From Saprospiraceae bacterium UBA2365 (GTDB lineage Bacteria > Bacteroidota > Bacteroidia > Chitinophagales > Saprospiraceae): a stretch of DNA of 64,000 bases. The stretch is from positions 1 through 64,000 of the forward strand of contig DDTL01000179.1 of the NCBI GenBank assembly GCA_002344345.1, in the 5' to 3' direction. The notes under the pieces were generated by a model. It made no database searches and had not been told where the DNA came from. It was given only the letters and a program-made list of their open reading frames with translations. Both the position numbers and the translations under genes were made by a program. The first letter of the stretch is position 1; each line of letters begins with the position of its first letter. Shown one piece after another: positions 33,709-42,391 of this stretch.

Positions 33709-34074
33709 ATGAGTAAAAATGTTTTTGGCGATGAATTGATCAGTTGCTGCTTATCCCCGCTGACAGGGTTTTACCGTAATGGAAGTTGCGACTCAGAGCC
33801 TGACGATATCGGTGTACACTCTGTTTGTGTGGTCGTGACTGAAGAATTTCTGGAATTTTCCAAAGCAGTAGGAAATGATCTGAGCACGCCCCGACCCCAA
33901 TACCAATTCGCCGGGTTAAAAGCAGGTGACAAATGGTGTTTATGTGCTTCTCGCTGGGTAGAAGCATGGAGGGCCGGAAAAGCACCTAAAGTAATACTTG
34001 AAGCTACTAATGAGAAAACATTGGAATACATCGATTTGCACGAATTAGTCAAATTTGGCTGGAAAGGAAAGTGA
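33709..34074 (+). CDS. DUF2237-family protein
   Basis: The 121-residue protein matches DUF2237 over its full length: NVFGDELISCC, PLTGFYRNGSC, GVHSVCVVVTEEFLEFS, GNDLSTPRPQYQFAGLK and GDKWCLCASRWVEAW are all conserved. The family is widespread and has conserved Cys residues, but no established function. It lies 20 bp upstream of the carotenoid desaturase and could be co-transcribed with it, although nothing else links the two. Confidence 0.9.
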   Translation: MSKNVFGDELISCCLSPLTGFYRNGSCDSEPDDIGVHSVCVVVTEEFLEFSKAVGNDLSTPRPQYQFAGLKAGDKWCLCASRWVEAWRAGKAPKVILEATNEKTLEYIDLHELVKFGWKGK

Positions 34075-34094
34075 AAGTTTAAATGATCATTTGA

Positions 34095-35567
34095 ATGGAT
34101 CGGAAAAAAGCGCTTATCATCGGTTCAGGAGTTGCTGGAATGGCATGCGCCATTCGATTGGCCAATAAAGGCTACCAGGTTGATGTTTTTGAAAAAAATG
34201 AATATCCGGGAGGCAAGCTAACCAATTTCAGAATGAACGGATATCGTTTTGATGCCGGGCCGTCTCTGTTTACACTACCCCATCTTGTAGATGAATTGTT
34301 CATCATCAGCGGGAAAGATCCGAGGGATTACTTTAAATATTTTGAAAAGGAAGAATCCTGTAGATATTTTTGGGATGATGGAACTTCTGTAATCTCCTGG
34401 ACTGATTTGGATGCTTTTGAGAATGAGATTTCAGAAAAATTCAGTACTGCTCCAGGCACCATAAAGGAATATTTGGTTAAAAGCAGTCAAATGTATCACC
34501 TGGCTGGCAAAATTTTTATGGAAAAACCACTTCATAAATTATTAACATGGTGGTCCAGGGATGTTGCAAAAGCAGTATCAAACCTGTACAAACTGGATTT
34601 GTTTCACACAATGCACCAGGCTAATAAAAAACTCCTTAGGCATGAAAAACTCATTCAATTATTTGACAGATATGCTACCTACAACGGAAGCAATCCGTAT
34701 CAGGCACCAGCCATGCTCAATATGATCCCTTACCTCGAACATGGAATTGGCACTTATCTCCCGGAGAAAGGAATTTACCAAATCACAGAGGTATTGTTTT
34801 CATTAGCTAAGGAATTAGGAATCCGTTTTCATTTTAATGAAAAAGCTGAGGAAATCCTGATCAAATCAGGAAAGTCCTACGGCATCAGAACTCATTTGGG
34901 TGAATATTCTTCTGATTTGGTAGTATCTACGATGGATATCATGTTGACCTATCGCAAACTACTTCAAAACCAGGAAGCCCCGGAAAAAATCCTACGACAG
35001 GAACGTTCCACCTCTGCTTTGATTTTTTATTGGGGTATTAAAAAACAATTTGGTCAGTTGGGTTTGCACAATATTCTGTTTAGCAATGATTATCCTGGCG
35101 AATTCAAAGCTCTCAGCGAAGGAAATGAAGCATTTACAGATCCGACTGTTTACATTTCCATTACCTCAAAAGATGTTCCTGATGATGCTCCTGAGGGTTG
35201 TGAGAATTGGTATGTCATGGTGAATGCGCCTTTTGACAGAGGGCAGGATTGGAATAAAATGATCAATGACTACAGGTCTGCCATCATCAAAAAAATAAAC
35301 TTTCAGTTCCATGTTAAAATAGAGGATCTGATCGAAGTTGAGGACTTTTTGTCACCTCCTGAAATTGAATCGCGCACTTCTTCATTCGGTGGATCTCTGT
35401 ATGGTAACAGTTCCAATAACCGATTCTCCGCTTTTTTCAGACATGCCAATGAAAGTAAAAAAATAAAAGGTTTATATTTTTGCGGTGGAAGTGTGCATCC
35501 GGGTGGCGGAATTCCATTATGTTTGTTGTCTGCTAAAATATTATCTGACTTATGTCCAAATCCTTAA
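34095..35567 (+). CDS. Carotenoid desaturase, CrtI/CrtD family (3',4'-desaturase likely)
   Basis: The 490-residue FAD enzyme starts with the dinucleotide motif ALIIGSGVAGMACAIRLANKG and then EYPGGKLTNFRMNGYRFDAGP, the CrtI-family hallmark. Its C-terminus holds YFCGGSVHPGGGIPLCLLSAK, the conserved carotenoid desaturase box. Phytoene desaturase CrtI and the later-acting CrtD share this layout and cannot be separated by motif alone. The cruF gene overlaps its 3' end by 16 bp. Since CruF and CrtD act in sequence on gamma-carotene in saproxanthin and myxol synthesis, CrtD is the better guess. No phytoene synthase or lycopene cyclase lies in the window. Confidence 0.85.
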   Translation: MDRKKALIIGSGVAGMACAIRLANKGYQVDVFEKNEYPGGKLTNFRMNGYRFDAGPSLFTLPHLVDELFIISGKDPRDYFKYFEKEESCRYFWDDGTSVISWTDLDAFENEISEKFSTAPGTIKEYLVKSSQMYHLAGKIFMEKPLHKLLTWWSRDVAKAVSNLYKLDLFHTMHQANKKLLRHEKLIQLFDRYATYNGSNPYQAPAMLNMIPYLEHGIGTYLPEKGIYQITEVLFSLAKELGIRFHFNEKAEEILIKSGKSYGIRTHLGEYSSDLVVSTMDIMLTYRKLLQNQEAPEKILRQERSTSALIFYWGIKKQFGQLGLHNILFSNDYPGEFKALSEGNEAFTDPTVYISITSKDVPDDAPEGCENWYVMVNAPFDRGQDWNKMINDYRSAIIKKINFQFHVKIEDLIEVEDFLSPPEIESRTSSFGGSLYGNSSNNRFSAFFRHANESKKIKGLYFCGGSVHPGGGIPLCLLSAKILSDLCPNP

Positions 35568-36220
35568 ATCAATTGAAAAATAGCAAATACAGGCTGAGCT
35601 TGTTTTTGCTGCTCGTTATTTACCTGGTAGGTATTGTTACTGCTTTGCTTGGACATACGGATAGTTTAATGAGATTAACGCCTTTTAATCTGGTATTTGC
35701 AGCGGCTTTGATCGTGTATAACTCCGAATCCCTGAATGTAAAGTATATTTTATGGTTCACTTTGATTGCTGTTTCCGGCTTCCTGATCGAATATGCAGGC
35801 ATTACAACCGGGGCTATTTTTGGCTTATACCATTATGGCAACACACTAGGTTTGAAAGTACTGGAGGTTCCGCTAATCATTGGGATCAACTGGTCTGTCC
35901 TGGTTTTTAGCACCGCTGCAATACTTGCCAATATAAAAATATCTTTATGGTTTAAATCGATGATCGCTGCCACGCTCATGTTGATCTATGACTTTTTTCT
36001 CGAACCTGTTGCAGTCAGATTTGATTTTTGGACATGGGAAGGCGGTAATATTCCGATCCAAAACTATCTGGCATGGTGGATGATTTCATTTATTTTTCTA
36101 GTTCCAACACATATGATAGTCAAACGTTTAAACAATCGTATGGCGCTACCGGTCATACTGATTCAGGCATTGTTTTTTATCGTATTAATACTCAAAGAAG
36201 GACTGCTGCCCATTAAATAG
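35552..36220 (+). CDS. cruF: Carotenoid 1,2-hydratase of the CruF family
   Basis: The 222-residue membrane protein has about six hydrophobic segments and belongs to the CruF/DUF422 family. The conserved features GLYHYGNTLGLKVLEVPLI and DFFLEPVAVRFDFWTWEGG are present. CruF adds water across the C1',2' double bond of gamma-carotene or an acyclic end, giving the 1'-hydroxy group of myxol and saproxanthin. The start ATG at 35552 lies inside the end of the desaturase gene (16-bp overlap), so the two are translationally coupled. Saproxanthin is the pigment first described in Saprospira, which agrees with the presumed host. Activity and product are inferred from family and neighbour. Confidence 0.85.
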   Translation: MSKSLNQLKNSKYRLSLFLLLVIYLVGIVTALLGHTDSLMRLTPFNLVFAAALIVYNSESLNVKYILWFTLIAVSGFLIEYAGITTGAIFGLYHYGNTLGLKVLEVPLIIGINWSVLVFSTAAILANIKISLWFKSMIAATLMLIYDFFLEPVAVRFDFWTWEGGNIPIQNYLAWWMISFIFLVPTHMIVKRLNNRMALPVILIQALFFIVLILKEGLLPIK

Positions 36221-36410
36221 ACATTTATGCAGAATTTTTTGATTTTTTAAGACCAGGTCTTTGTAAACCAACAGGCTTTTAATAACTTTCGGTCAAAATG
36301 AATTTACAATAATTTGGTAGTCCAATATATGATAAACACAGACGATTCTCCTCATAAGGTACCGTCAGAATATTCCATTTAGCCAAATAGAAACCAAATA
36401 TAACAAACAT

Positions 36411-37091
36411 ATGAAAATTCAATACCTCGGACATGCATGCGTTCTGATTGAATTCGGAAGTCACAAATTATTATTTGACCCGTTCATATCGGTCAATGAA
36501 CTTGCCAAGCACATCGAAATTGATAAAATCGAGACTGATTTCATATTGCTGTCCCACGGACATCAGGATCATATACTGGATGTGGAGCGCATTGCCGGAA
36601 ATACAGGAGCCGCTATCATTTCAAATTTTGAGATTGTGAGCTATTTTCAGAAAAAAGGCCTCAATGGTCATCCGATGAATCATGGAGGTGTATGGGAGTT
36701 TGAGTTTGGTAAAGTAAAAATGGTAAATGCTATTCACTCCAGTTCATTCCCTGATGGATCCTATGCCGGAAACCCTTCCGGATTCGTGATCTGGAATGAT
36801 GAGCAGTGTTTTTATTTTGCGGGTGATACTGCATTAACATGGGATATGAAACTTATACCCTTGCTATGTCCGAAACTCGATTGCTGTATCCTTCCAATGG
36901 GTGACAATTTTACCATGGGCATCGAAGAAGCTTCTATTGCAAGCGATTTTGTCGAATGCTCTACGGTGATTGCTTGTCATTTTGACACTTTTGGTTATAT
37001 CATTTTGGATAAAGAAGAAGCACAAAAGGTATTTGAACAAAAGAATATAACGTTGTTGATCCCTTCGATTGGCGAAACGTTGATTGTCTGA
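36411..37091 (+). CDS. Metal-dependent hydrolase of the UPF0173/UlaG-like metallo-beta-lactamase superfamily
   Basis: The 226-residue cytoplasmic protein has the MBL metal-binding set: YLGHACVLIEF at the N-terminus, LLSHGHQDHILDVERIA, FAGDTALTWDM and ACHFDTFGY near the C-terminus. FDPFISVNELAKHIEID and MGDNFTMGIEEAS are typical of UPF0173. The substrate is unknown; relatives include UlaG lactonase and RNases. Length fits the family (about 225). It lies in a run of plus-strand genes between cruF and parA with gaps of nearly 200 bp on both sides. Confidence 0.9.
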   Translation: MKIQYLGHACVLIEFGSHKLLFDPFISVNELAKHIEIDKIETDFILLSHGHQDHILDVERIAGNTGAAIISNFEIVSYFQKKGLNGHPMNHGGVWEFEFGKVKMVNAIHSSSFPDGSYAGNPSGFVIWNDEQCFYFAGDTALTWDMKLIPLLCPKLDCCILPMGDNFTMGIEEASIASDFVECSTVIACHFDTFGYIILDKEEAQKVFEQKNITLLIPSIGETLIV

Positions 37092-37241
37092 AACCAAAAG
37101 TAAAAAATTTGGCAGAAAGTCGACACCATTACCAGAATCTGGAGGTGATGTTAATATCCTTCCGTGAATGCATACCAGATAAAATTATAAAAATAATTGA
37201 AGTTTAACGGATAGGACTGCCTCCAAACAGAATTGTTTTGA

Positions 37242-37249
37242 TATTTTTG
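37242..37249 (+). promoter_or_regulatory. -7 box for parA
   Basis: TATTTTTG matches TAnnTTTG and lies 39 bp before the ATG at 37289. Confidence 0.5.
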
Positions 37250-37288
37250 CCGCCTGAAAAAAAAATGTGACATAAACCGAGGTTAAAG

Positions 37289-38071
37289 ATGGGAAAAGTT
37301 ATTGCGATTGCAAATCAAAAAGGTGGAGTTGGCAAGACAACTACCGCAATAAATCTGGCAGCAGCTGTAGCTCTGCTGGAAAAAAAGGTATTGCTTATTG
37401 ATGCTGATCCGCAAGGTAATGCTACATCAGGTCTTGGATTGAAAGCTGACGATTTTGAGTATACGTTATATGATTGTATTTCCAACGGGGTTGAGCCCTC
37501 AGAAAGCATAAAAGATACTGAAGTACCCAATCTATCCATTATACCGTCAGATATTCAACTGGTAGGGGCAGAAATCGAACTGGTAAATGTACCAAAAAGG
37601 GAATTTATACTCCAATCAATAGTAGAGAAAGTAAAAGGTCGATACGATTATATTTTTATTGACTGTTTGCCTTCACTGGGGCTGATCACGGTAAATGCCC
37701 TTGTAGCGGCAGATACTGTTCTGATCCCTGTACAGAGTGAGTTTTTCTCACTTGAAGGCCTGAGTAAGCTAAAAGATACGATCAACATCATACAGTCAGG
37801 CATGAATCCAAGACTGGAAGTTGAGGGCATTCTGATAACCATGTATGATAAACGTCTGAGAATGGCCAGTTTATTGAGTGGCAATATCAAGGAAATTGTA
37901 ACTGATTATATTTTTGAAACAGTGATCAACAGAAATGCAAAGATCAATGAAGCACCTATGATGGGCAAACCCGTTTTGCTGTATGATGCAGCATCAACAG
38001 GGTCAAGGAACTTCCTGAACCTGGCATATGAATTGTTAACCAAAAACGGAGATACTATTGCAGTAGGTTGA
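37289..38071 (+). CDS. parA: Chromosome partitioning ATPase ParA (Soj)
   Basis: ParA is the nucleoid-bound ATPase that moves ParB-parS complexes during segregation. The 260-residue protein has the deviant Walker [15 protein letters not shown] at about residues 10-23, [16 protein letters not shown], and [14 protein letters not shown] [34 protein letters not shown] is typical of chromosomal Soj proteins. The length and parA-parB-DUF5683 order are common in Bacteroidota. parB starts 33 bp downstream. Confidence 0.96.
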   Translation: MGKVIAIANQKGGVGKTTTAINLAAAVALLEKKVLLIDADPQGNATSGLGLKADDFEYTLYDCISNGVEPSESIKDTEVPNLSIIPSDIQLVGAEIELVNVPKREFILQSIVEKVKGRYDYIFIDCLPSLGLITVNALVAADTVLIPVQSEFFSLEGLSKLKDTINIIQSGMNPRLEVEGILITMYDKRLRMASLLSGNIKEIVTDYIFETVINRNAKINEAPMMGKPVLLYDAASTGSRNFLNLAYELLTKNGDTIAVG

Positions 38072-38104
38072 TTGAGCAACCAAAAGCTGATAAAATAAAG
38101 GAAA

Positions 38105-38995
38105 ATGGCAAAAAAAACTGATCTGGATAAAGGATTGAAAGCTCTTCTTGGAAATATCGAAAGTAAAAATGTTCAGGAAAGGCAGGAAGTGATACGGGAA
38201 CTGAGTCATAGTACGGCGATGATCCCGATAGATGATATAGAATTCAATCCATTTCAACCCCGGAAATACTTTTCAGATTCAGAACTGGAAGAACTTGCCT
38301 CTTCCATCAAGGCATTGGGACTGATCCAACCAGTCACAGTCCGTAGCCTTGGTGGCCAGAAATATCAGATCATTTCGGGTGAACGTCGATGGAGAGCCAG
38401 TAAACTGGCAGGTCTGACCGAAATTCCGGCTTACGTCAGGTTGGCAGATGATCAGGCGATGATGGAAATGGCTCTGGTGGAAAATATACAACGCAGTGAC
38501 CTCAATTCACTTGAAATTGCAGTGGCTTACAACAGATTGCTGGAGGAATTCAGCCTTACACATGAGTCAGTGGCTGAAAGAGTAGGTAAAAACCGAAGCA
38601 CCATTACCAATTACCTGAGACTGCTAAAATTACCTCCGACCATACAACAAGGGATCAAAGAAGACCTGATCAGTATGGGACACGCAAAAGTTTTGGCTGG
38701 TATAGATAATCTGCCCCTTCAGCTTTCACTTTACCATGAAACTGTAAAAAATAACCTTTCAGTCAGGGCTTTGGAGAAAAAAGTGCTCGACCATCTGAGT
38801 GCTTCAACCAGATCAAAATCTGACAAAACAGAAGGATCACAGGATCCAGCCGTTTCCAGTCTCCAGAACAAACTCGTTGATCATTTTGAAACCAGGGTAG
38901 CAATTAAAAGAAATGATAAAGGCGCTGGTTTTATCCAGATTTTTTTTGATACAGATGATGATTTTAATGAGATTTTGGACAAAATGGACATATAA
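38105..38995 (+). CDS. parB: Chromosome partitioning protein ParB (Spo0J)
   Basis: ParB binds parS sites, loads SMC near the origin and uses CTP as a clamp cofactor. The 296-residue protein has the N-terminal ParB/CTP-binding motifs IEFNPFQPRKYF, SIKALGLIQPVTVR and SGERRWRASKLAGL. Its HTH region reads HESVAERVGKNRSTITNYLRLLKL, and the C-terminal dimer part follows (VDHFETRVAIKR). It lies 33 bp after parA. No parS-like GTTTCACGTGAAAC was seen by eye in the window. Confidence 0.95.
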   Translation: MAKKTDLDKGLKALLGNIESKNVQERQEVIRELSHSTAMIPIDDIEFNPFQPRKYFSDSELEELASSIKALGLIQPVTVRSLGGQKYQIISGERRWRASKLAGLTEIPAYVRLADDQAMMEMALVENIQRSDLNSLEIAVAYNRLLEEFSLTHESVAERVGKNRSTITNYLRLLKLPPTIQQGIKEDLISMGHAKVLAGIDNLPLQLSLYHETVKNNLSVRALEKKVLDHLSASTRSKSDKTEGSQDPAVSSLQNKLVDHFETRVAIKRNDKGAGFIQIFFDTDDDFNEILDKMDI

Positions 38996-39021
38996 AATCC
39001 AAATTTTATCGTTATAACGGT

Positions 39022-39606
39022 ATGAGTCTGAAATTTTTGATATTCATCTTTCCCATTTTCATTTTTCCTGTTATCTGCTTTACACAGGAAAATATTGGTG
39101 TTGATGAAAGGGGTGCAGGTTTACCGGATACCAGCATTACCGATACAGAAGGCTTGGATATGAAAAACAAAAACACCCTCAGGGTATTGTTCAGTGGCAA
39201 TCCTGGCCGGGCAGCCTTGTATTCACTGATATTTCCCGGCGCGGGCCAGGCATACAACAAAAAATACTGGAAGATTCCACTTATCTACGGAGCTTTGGCG
39301 GGGGCAGGCTATTATTATTATGATATTAACAAAAAGTACAAAGAGTTAAAATCCCTCTATCAAAATGATGTCCTGACACATCCAAATCAATCCAGTAATT
39401 ACTTCCCATACTACCTTACCCAAAAAAAAGCCAGGGAACAGGCGATTTTCATCATTGTTGGTGTGCATTTATTCAATTCATTGGAAGCTTACATTGACAG
39501 ACATCTGATCGATTTCGATACTGATGAAAATCTGAGCATGGAATTCAAAATCACGCCTGATCCCTTTTCCGGTGCCGGGATCAGTTTTTATTATACTTTG
39601 AAATAA
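39022..39606 (+). CDS. DUF5683 membrane protein
   Basis: The 194-residue protein has a signal or anchor segment (MSLKFLIFIFPIFIFPVICF). Next comes the DUF5683 core GNPGRAALYSLIFPGAGQAY and NKKYWKIPLIYGALAGAGYY, which is a pair of short hydrophobic segments. The C-terminal part reads EAYIDRHLIDFD. The family follows parAB in many Bacteroidota and has no known function; the neighbourhood suggests an envelope role during segregation, but this is inference. It starts 26 bp after parB and probably shares its transcript. The gene after it converges on it. Confidence 0.88.
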   Translation: MSLKFLIFIFPIFIFPVICFTQENIGVDERGAGLPDTSITDTEGLDMKNKNTLRVLFSGNPGRAALYSLIFPGAGQAYNKKYWKIPLIYGALAGAGYYYYDINKKYKELKSLYQNDVLTHPNQSSNYFPYYLTQKKAREQAIFIIVGVHLFNSLEAYIDRHLIDFDTDENLSMEFKITPDPFSGAGISFYYTLK

Positions 39607-39611
39607 ACCTG

Positions 39612-41015
39612 TCACTCTGTACCATAAGCCAATGGCAACACCCTGATTTTTCCGGGATTTTGTAAAAATCTTTTTACGATCGAGTTATGATCAGGATAAA
39701 AGCTTGATTTCCGTACATTTTCTGCCAATTCCTCCGCATTCAGATAACCTACGTCCAAACCGACAAAACCATATCCAAAGTAATTACCATTGCGCACCAC
39801 AACAACAGCCATTTCATCTGAATTTCTTCCCTCATCGATCAGCACCATATTGGCTGGAGAAATTCTGTCTTGATTTTTTGAAGCCTCCATCACCCTGTCA
39901 TTGTATGATTCGGGTGCTTCTATCCCCTGACAGGCGCCCAGGCATTTACCGATTCTGAATTCAAAGCAAGCGTGTTCGCTTTTGTCAAGGCCCATGAGTT
40001 TACTGCACAACCGGAATTCTTCACGCAACCAGGACAGCTGGCTTTTGGCAGCCAGATAAGATGCATGCTCGGATAGGATTCGGCGATTTTTCCTGTTAGC
40101 TATAGTGTTGGATGCGATGTCGAATACAAGGTATCCGTTTGAGTTTTCGGTGAGGTAAGTAAAATAGGGAAAGGAATTATGCCTGGCAGAACGGTTAATT
40201 TCCGGTTGTAGTCTTTTAATTTCCTCATTTTCAAGCAAAAATGCCACCAGGTCGCTTCCTGTGATTTCGAATCGGATAGAATTAACCCTTTGATACAATT
40301 TGTTGGATTTGGGGTTAATGTTGTGGAAATGTTGTTTGATCCTTTTCCTGATATTCACGCTTTTACCCACATAGACCACTTCATCATCTTTGTCGGTCAT
40401 GTAATAAACTCCGGTTTTTTCAGGCAGATCCTCAAGCTGTTCGTAAGATATCGCTGGTGGTAAAGAAACGTTTTTTTGAGCAACTTGCAATAGTTTTTTT
40501 GAATTTTCATGTCCGTTTTGCTTTTGAAGGATCATGCTGAAAATAATAGAAGTGGCATGTACATCCGCCATAGCACGATGTCTGGCTTCTACTTCAATAT
40601 TGAAATGTCGGATCAGGTTACCAAGGCTATAGGAACGGAGTCCGGGGAAAGCCTTTTTGGACAGATAAACCGTGCACAATTGTTTGCGTGAATAATTGAA
40701 TCCAAGCCTTTTGAACTCCTCCTGAATGAATCCAAAGTCAAACCGCACATTGTGCGCAACAAAGACTGCATCCTCTGTCAATTCGATGATCTCCCTGGCT
40801 ACCTCATAGAATTTAGGCGCCTCCTGCACCATTTCATTGGTAATACCTGTAAGTCGCGTGATAAATGGAGGAATGGACCGCTCCGGATTGATGAGACTCT
40901 GGAATTCATTGACAGTTTGCCCATCCTCTATAACCTGCATGGCGATTTCTATGATCTTCTCATGGTGAGCCGATCCTCCGGTCGTTTCAATGTCAATTAT
41001 TGCATATCGATTCAC
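39612..41015 (-). CDS. DnaQ-type 3'-5' exonuclease fused to a GIY-YIG (UvrC/Cho-like) nuclease domain
   Basis: The 467-residue protein has an N-terminal DEDDh exonuclease domain: AIIDIETTGG, FVAHNVRFDFGFIQEEF and EARHRAMADVHAT. A GIY-YIG domain follows (about 205-285): EKTGVYYMTDKDDEVVYVGK and NIRKRIKQHF, and its C-terminal part includes CFEFRIGKCLGACQG, as in UvrC. This fusion occurs in many bacteria as an exonuclease domain-containing protein, and it may act in DNA repair like Cho. There is no in-frame ATG at the 5' end: GTG at 41015 gives MNRYAIIDIETTGG, the usual DnaQ start, while TTG at 41033 adds six residues. The GTG is chosen. It converges on DUF5683 with 5 bp between stops. Confidence 0.88.
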   Translation of the reverse strand: MNRYAIIDIETTGGSAHHEKIIEIAMQVIEDGQTVNEFQSLINPERSIPPFITRLTGITNEMVQEAPKFYEVAREIIELTEDAVFVAHNVRFDFGFIQEEFKRLGFNYSRKQLCTVYLSKKAFPGLRSYSLGNLIRHFNIEVEARHRAMADVHATSIIFSMILQKQNGHENSKKLLQVAQKNVSLPPAISYEQLEDLPEKTGVYYMTDKDDEVVYVGKSVNIRKRIKQHFHNINPKSNKLYQRVNSIRFEITGSDLVAFLLENEEIKRLQPEINRSARHNSFPYFTYLTENSNGYLVFDIASNTIANRKNRRILSEHASYLAAKSQLSWLREEFRLCSKLMGLDKSEHACFEFRIGKCLGACQGIEAPESYNDRVMEASKNQDRISPANMVLIDEGRNSDEMAVVVVRNGNYFGYGFVGLDVGYLNAEELAENVRKSSFYPDHNSIVKRFLQNPGKIRVLPLAYGTE

Positions 41016-41113
41016 TTTCAAGGCTGATTCCAAAACCTTTAAAAAAACACCAATATTACAATTTTTTGTTCAGGTAAAGGTAGTTCCAACGCAATAATTT
41101 AGGTGGAAACCAG

Positions 41114-41141
41114 ATTGATCAGTTTCATGCAACTGATCAAT
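41114..41141. promoter_or_regulatory. Perfect 11-bp inverted repeat upstream of the DnaQ/GIY-YIG gene
   Basis: ATTGATCAGTT (41114-41124) and AACTGATCAAT (41131-41141) are perfect inverted copies around a 6-nt spacer. It lies about 80-100 bp upstream of the minus-strand gene. There is no T-run on either side, so an operator is more likely than a terminator. Confidence 0.35.
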
Positions 41142-41235
41142 CATCGGAACAACAAATAAATTATATTCCCATTCCAATTTTTTGGGTGATCTTCATATAA
41201 TTCTTTAGGATCTCAAATACGGAATTTTGAGATTT

Positions 41236-41285
41236 GAAAAAAAACAATAGAAAATCAACAGATTGGATTTAAGAGTAGCAGACTC
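41236..41285. mobile_element. MITE-like element, right-half remnant
   Basis: The stretch AACAATAGAAAATCAAC followed by AGAGTAGCAGACTC matches the right half of copies 1 and 2 (AACGATTGAAAATCAAC, then the terminal repeat). The left half is missing. Repeat family A copy A3 begins 8 bp further on. Confidence 0.6.
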
Positions 41286-41292
41286 ATTTTTT

Positions 41293-41450
41293 TAATCCTA
41301 ACCTGGAAGGGCAAGAACCAAATAGGAAATTGATTTAAGAACCCCGTTGGATTTACATCCTACGGGGTAAATATTCTTTGTGGGATTATTTCCAAGATCA
41401 AAATTCTTCAAAGTTCTGCCAAAAACTACTCGAATTCAATTTTTTAGACA
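41293..41450. repeat. Interspersed repeat family A, copy A3 (short form)
   Basis: The head reads CTAACCTGGAAGGGCAAGAA and the tail ATCAAAATTCTTCAAAGTTC then GAATTCAATTTTTTAGAC. Within it, ACCCCGTTGGAT and ATCCTACGGGGT form a 12-bp hairpin with one mismatch around a 4-nt loop. It is 158 bp long and sits next to the half MITE remnant in a 470-bp gap between two minus-strand genes. Confidence 0.75.
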
Positions 41451-41503
41451 ATAATAGAGAAAATTCACTTTTTCAATTAAAACATTCCAGTTTTATTTTG
41501 ATT

Positions 41504-41971
41504 TTACTCTTCATCACGATCCAATAGTTTTTCAAAATTACTGATGATCAGACCTTTTGCAACCTCCTTTTCCCCCGTTTTTTTGAATCCCAGTTTTTCG
41601 TAGAATTTGCAGGCCGGAAGATTTTCTCTTCCAGTACTCACAATAATCTTTCTCACATTAGAATTTATTTTCTCTGCTTCTAACAACAGAGCAGATGCTA
41701 TTCCTTTCCTGAAATGATTCGGATGAACCGCAAGTCTATGAATATCAAGTATCTGCCCATAGCTTTTATAAGAAATAATTCCGGCAAGTGAACCATCCTG
41801 TTTAAAACCGTAAAACGTTTCGTTGGAATTCCTGATTTTTTCCTCGTCATCTGACAATCCTGGAATATCAAAATAATGGATCAATTTTGCTTCGACTATA
41901 TAACTAGCCTTCAATAAACTGACAATTTCTTTACTTTTATCTGAATCATTTAAATCAATTTTATAAATCAT
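41504..41971 (-). CDS. GNAT-family N-acetyltransferase
   Basis: The 155-residue cytoplasmic protein has the acetyl-CoA-binding GNAT motif A: DIHRLAVHPNHFRKGIASAL (R-K-G-I-A being the pyrophosphate loop). The C-terminal motif B reads STGRENLPACKFYEKLGFKKTGE. Members move an acetyl group from acetyl-CoA to an amine, but the acceptor cannot be read from the sequence. Length is normal for a single GNAT domain. It stands alone: repeat-filled DNA lies downstream and a broken Crp/Fnr fragment upstream. Confidence 0.88.
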   Translation of the reverse strand: MIYKIDLNDSDKSKEIVSLLKASYIVEAKLIHYFDIPGLSDDEEKIRNSNETFYGFKQDGSLAGIISYKSYGQILDIHRLAVHPNHFRKGIASALLLEAEKINSNVRKIIVSTGRENLPACKFYEKLGFKKTGEKEVAKGLIISNFEKLLDRDEE

Positions 41972-42100
41972 TATTTGATAATTATTTAAAATACAGTTAT
42001 TTATAAATTTATGCTTTTATAGTAAACAGATTTTGGTATATACCTTGATCAGTTTTAGCCTAAGATGGAATTTTGAAATTAGTTTCCAATTTCATCCTGA

Positions 42101-42355
42101 TTATTTGCCAATACTCATTCTTTTGCGAATCCGACTCCATGATTCCGGCTCAATCCCAAAATTTCTGGCAATCTTATGCTGTGGAGCCCGTTGTATTAAA
42201 TCAGGTCTGGTTAATCAAAGATTCAGATAACGATCCTTTGGAGAACTCAACTCAAATTCGGCAAATGTTTTCATGTATTTAGCCATTATGGCTAAACCTG
42301 GTGCAAGATTCATTAATTTATGATAGGGAAACTTTCTATACAGCATAGATTCCAA
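42101..42355 (-). pseudogene. Remnant of a Crp/Fnr-family transcriptional regulator (C-terminal part, one in-frame stop)
   Basis: On the minus strand a single frame reads ...FELSSPKDRYLNL, stop, LTRPDLIQRAPQHKIARNFG then IEPESWSRIRKRMSIGK and TAA at 42101. The RPDLIQR-P---IA---GI-PES-SRIRK pattern is that of the DNA-binding helix-turn-helix of Bacteroidota Crp/Fnr regulators. The TGA at 42215-42217 interrupts it where intact members have a Leu-rich helix, and the N-terminal cyclic-nucleotide-binding half is missing. Upstream sequence in the same frame (LESMLYRKFPYHKLMNLAPG) is the degraded linker region. The preceding hypothetical gene ends about 40 bp before it in the same frame. This is a clear remnant with no functional product. 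Confidence 0.7.
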
Positions 42356-42391
42356 TTTCTTTATTCTCCCATTATTTTCAAAATTCAGGGT

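Noticed and set aside
37092..39021. A parS site near parAB
   Set aside because: No GTTTCACGTGAAAC-like palindrome was seen in the gaps or genes by eye; it may lie elsewhere near the origin.
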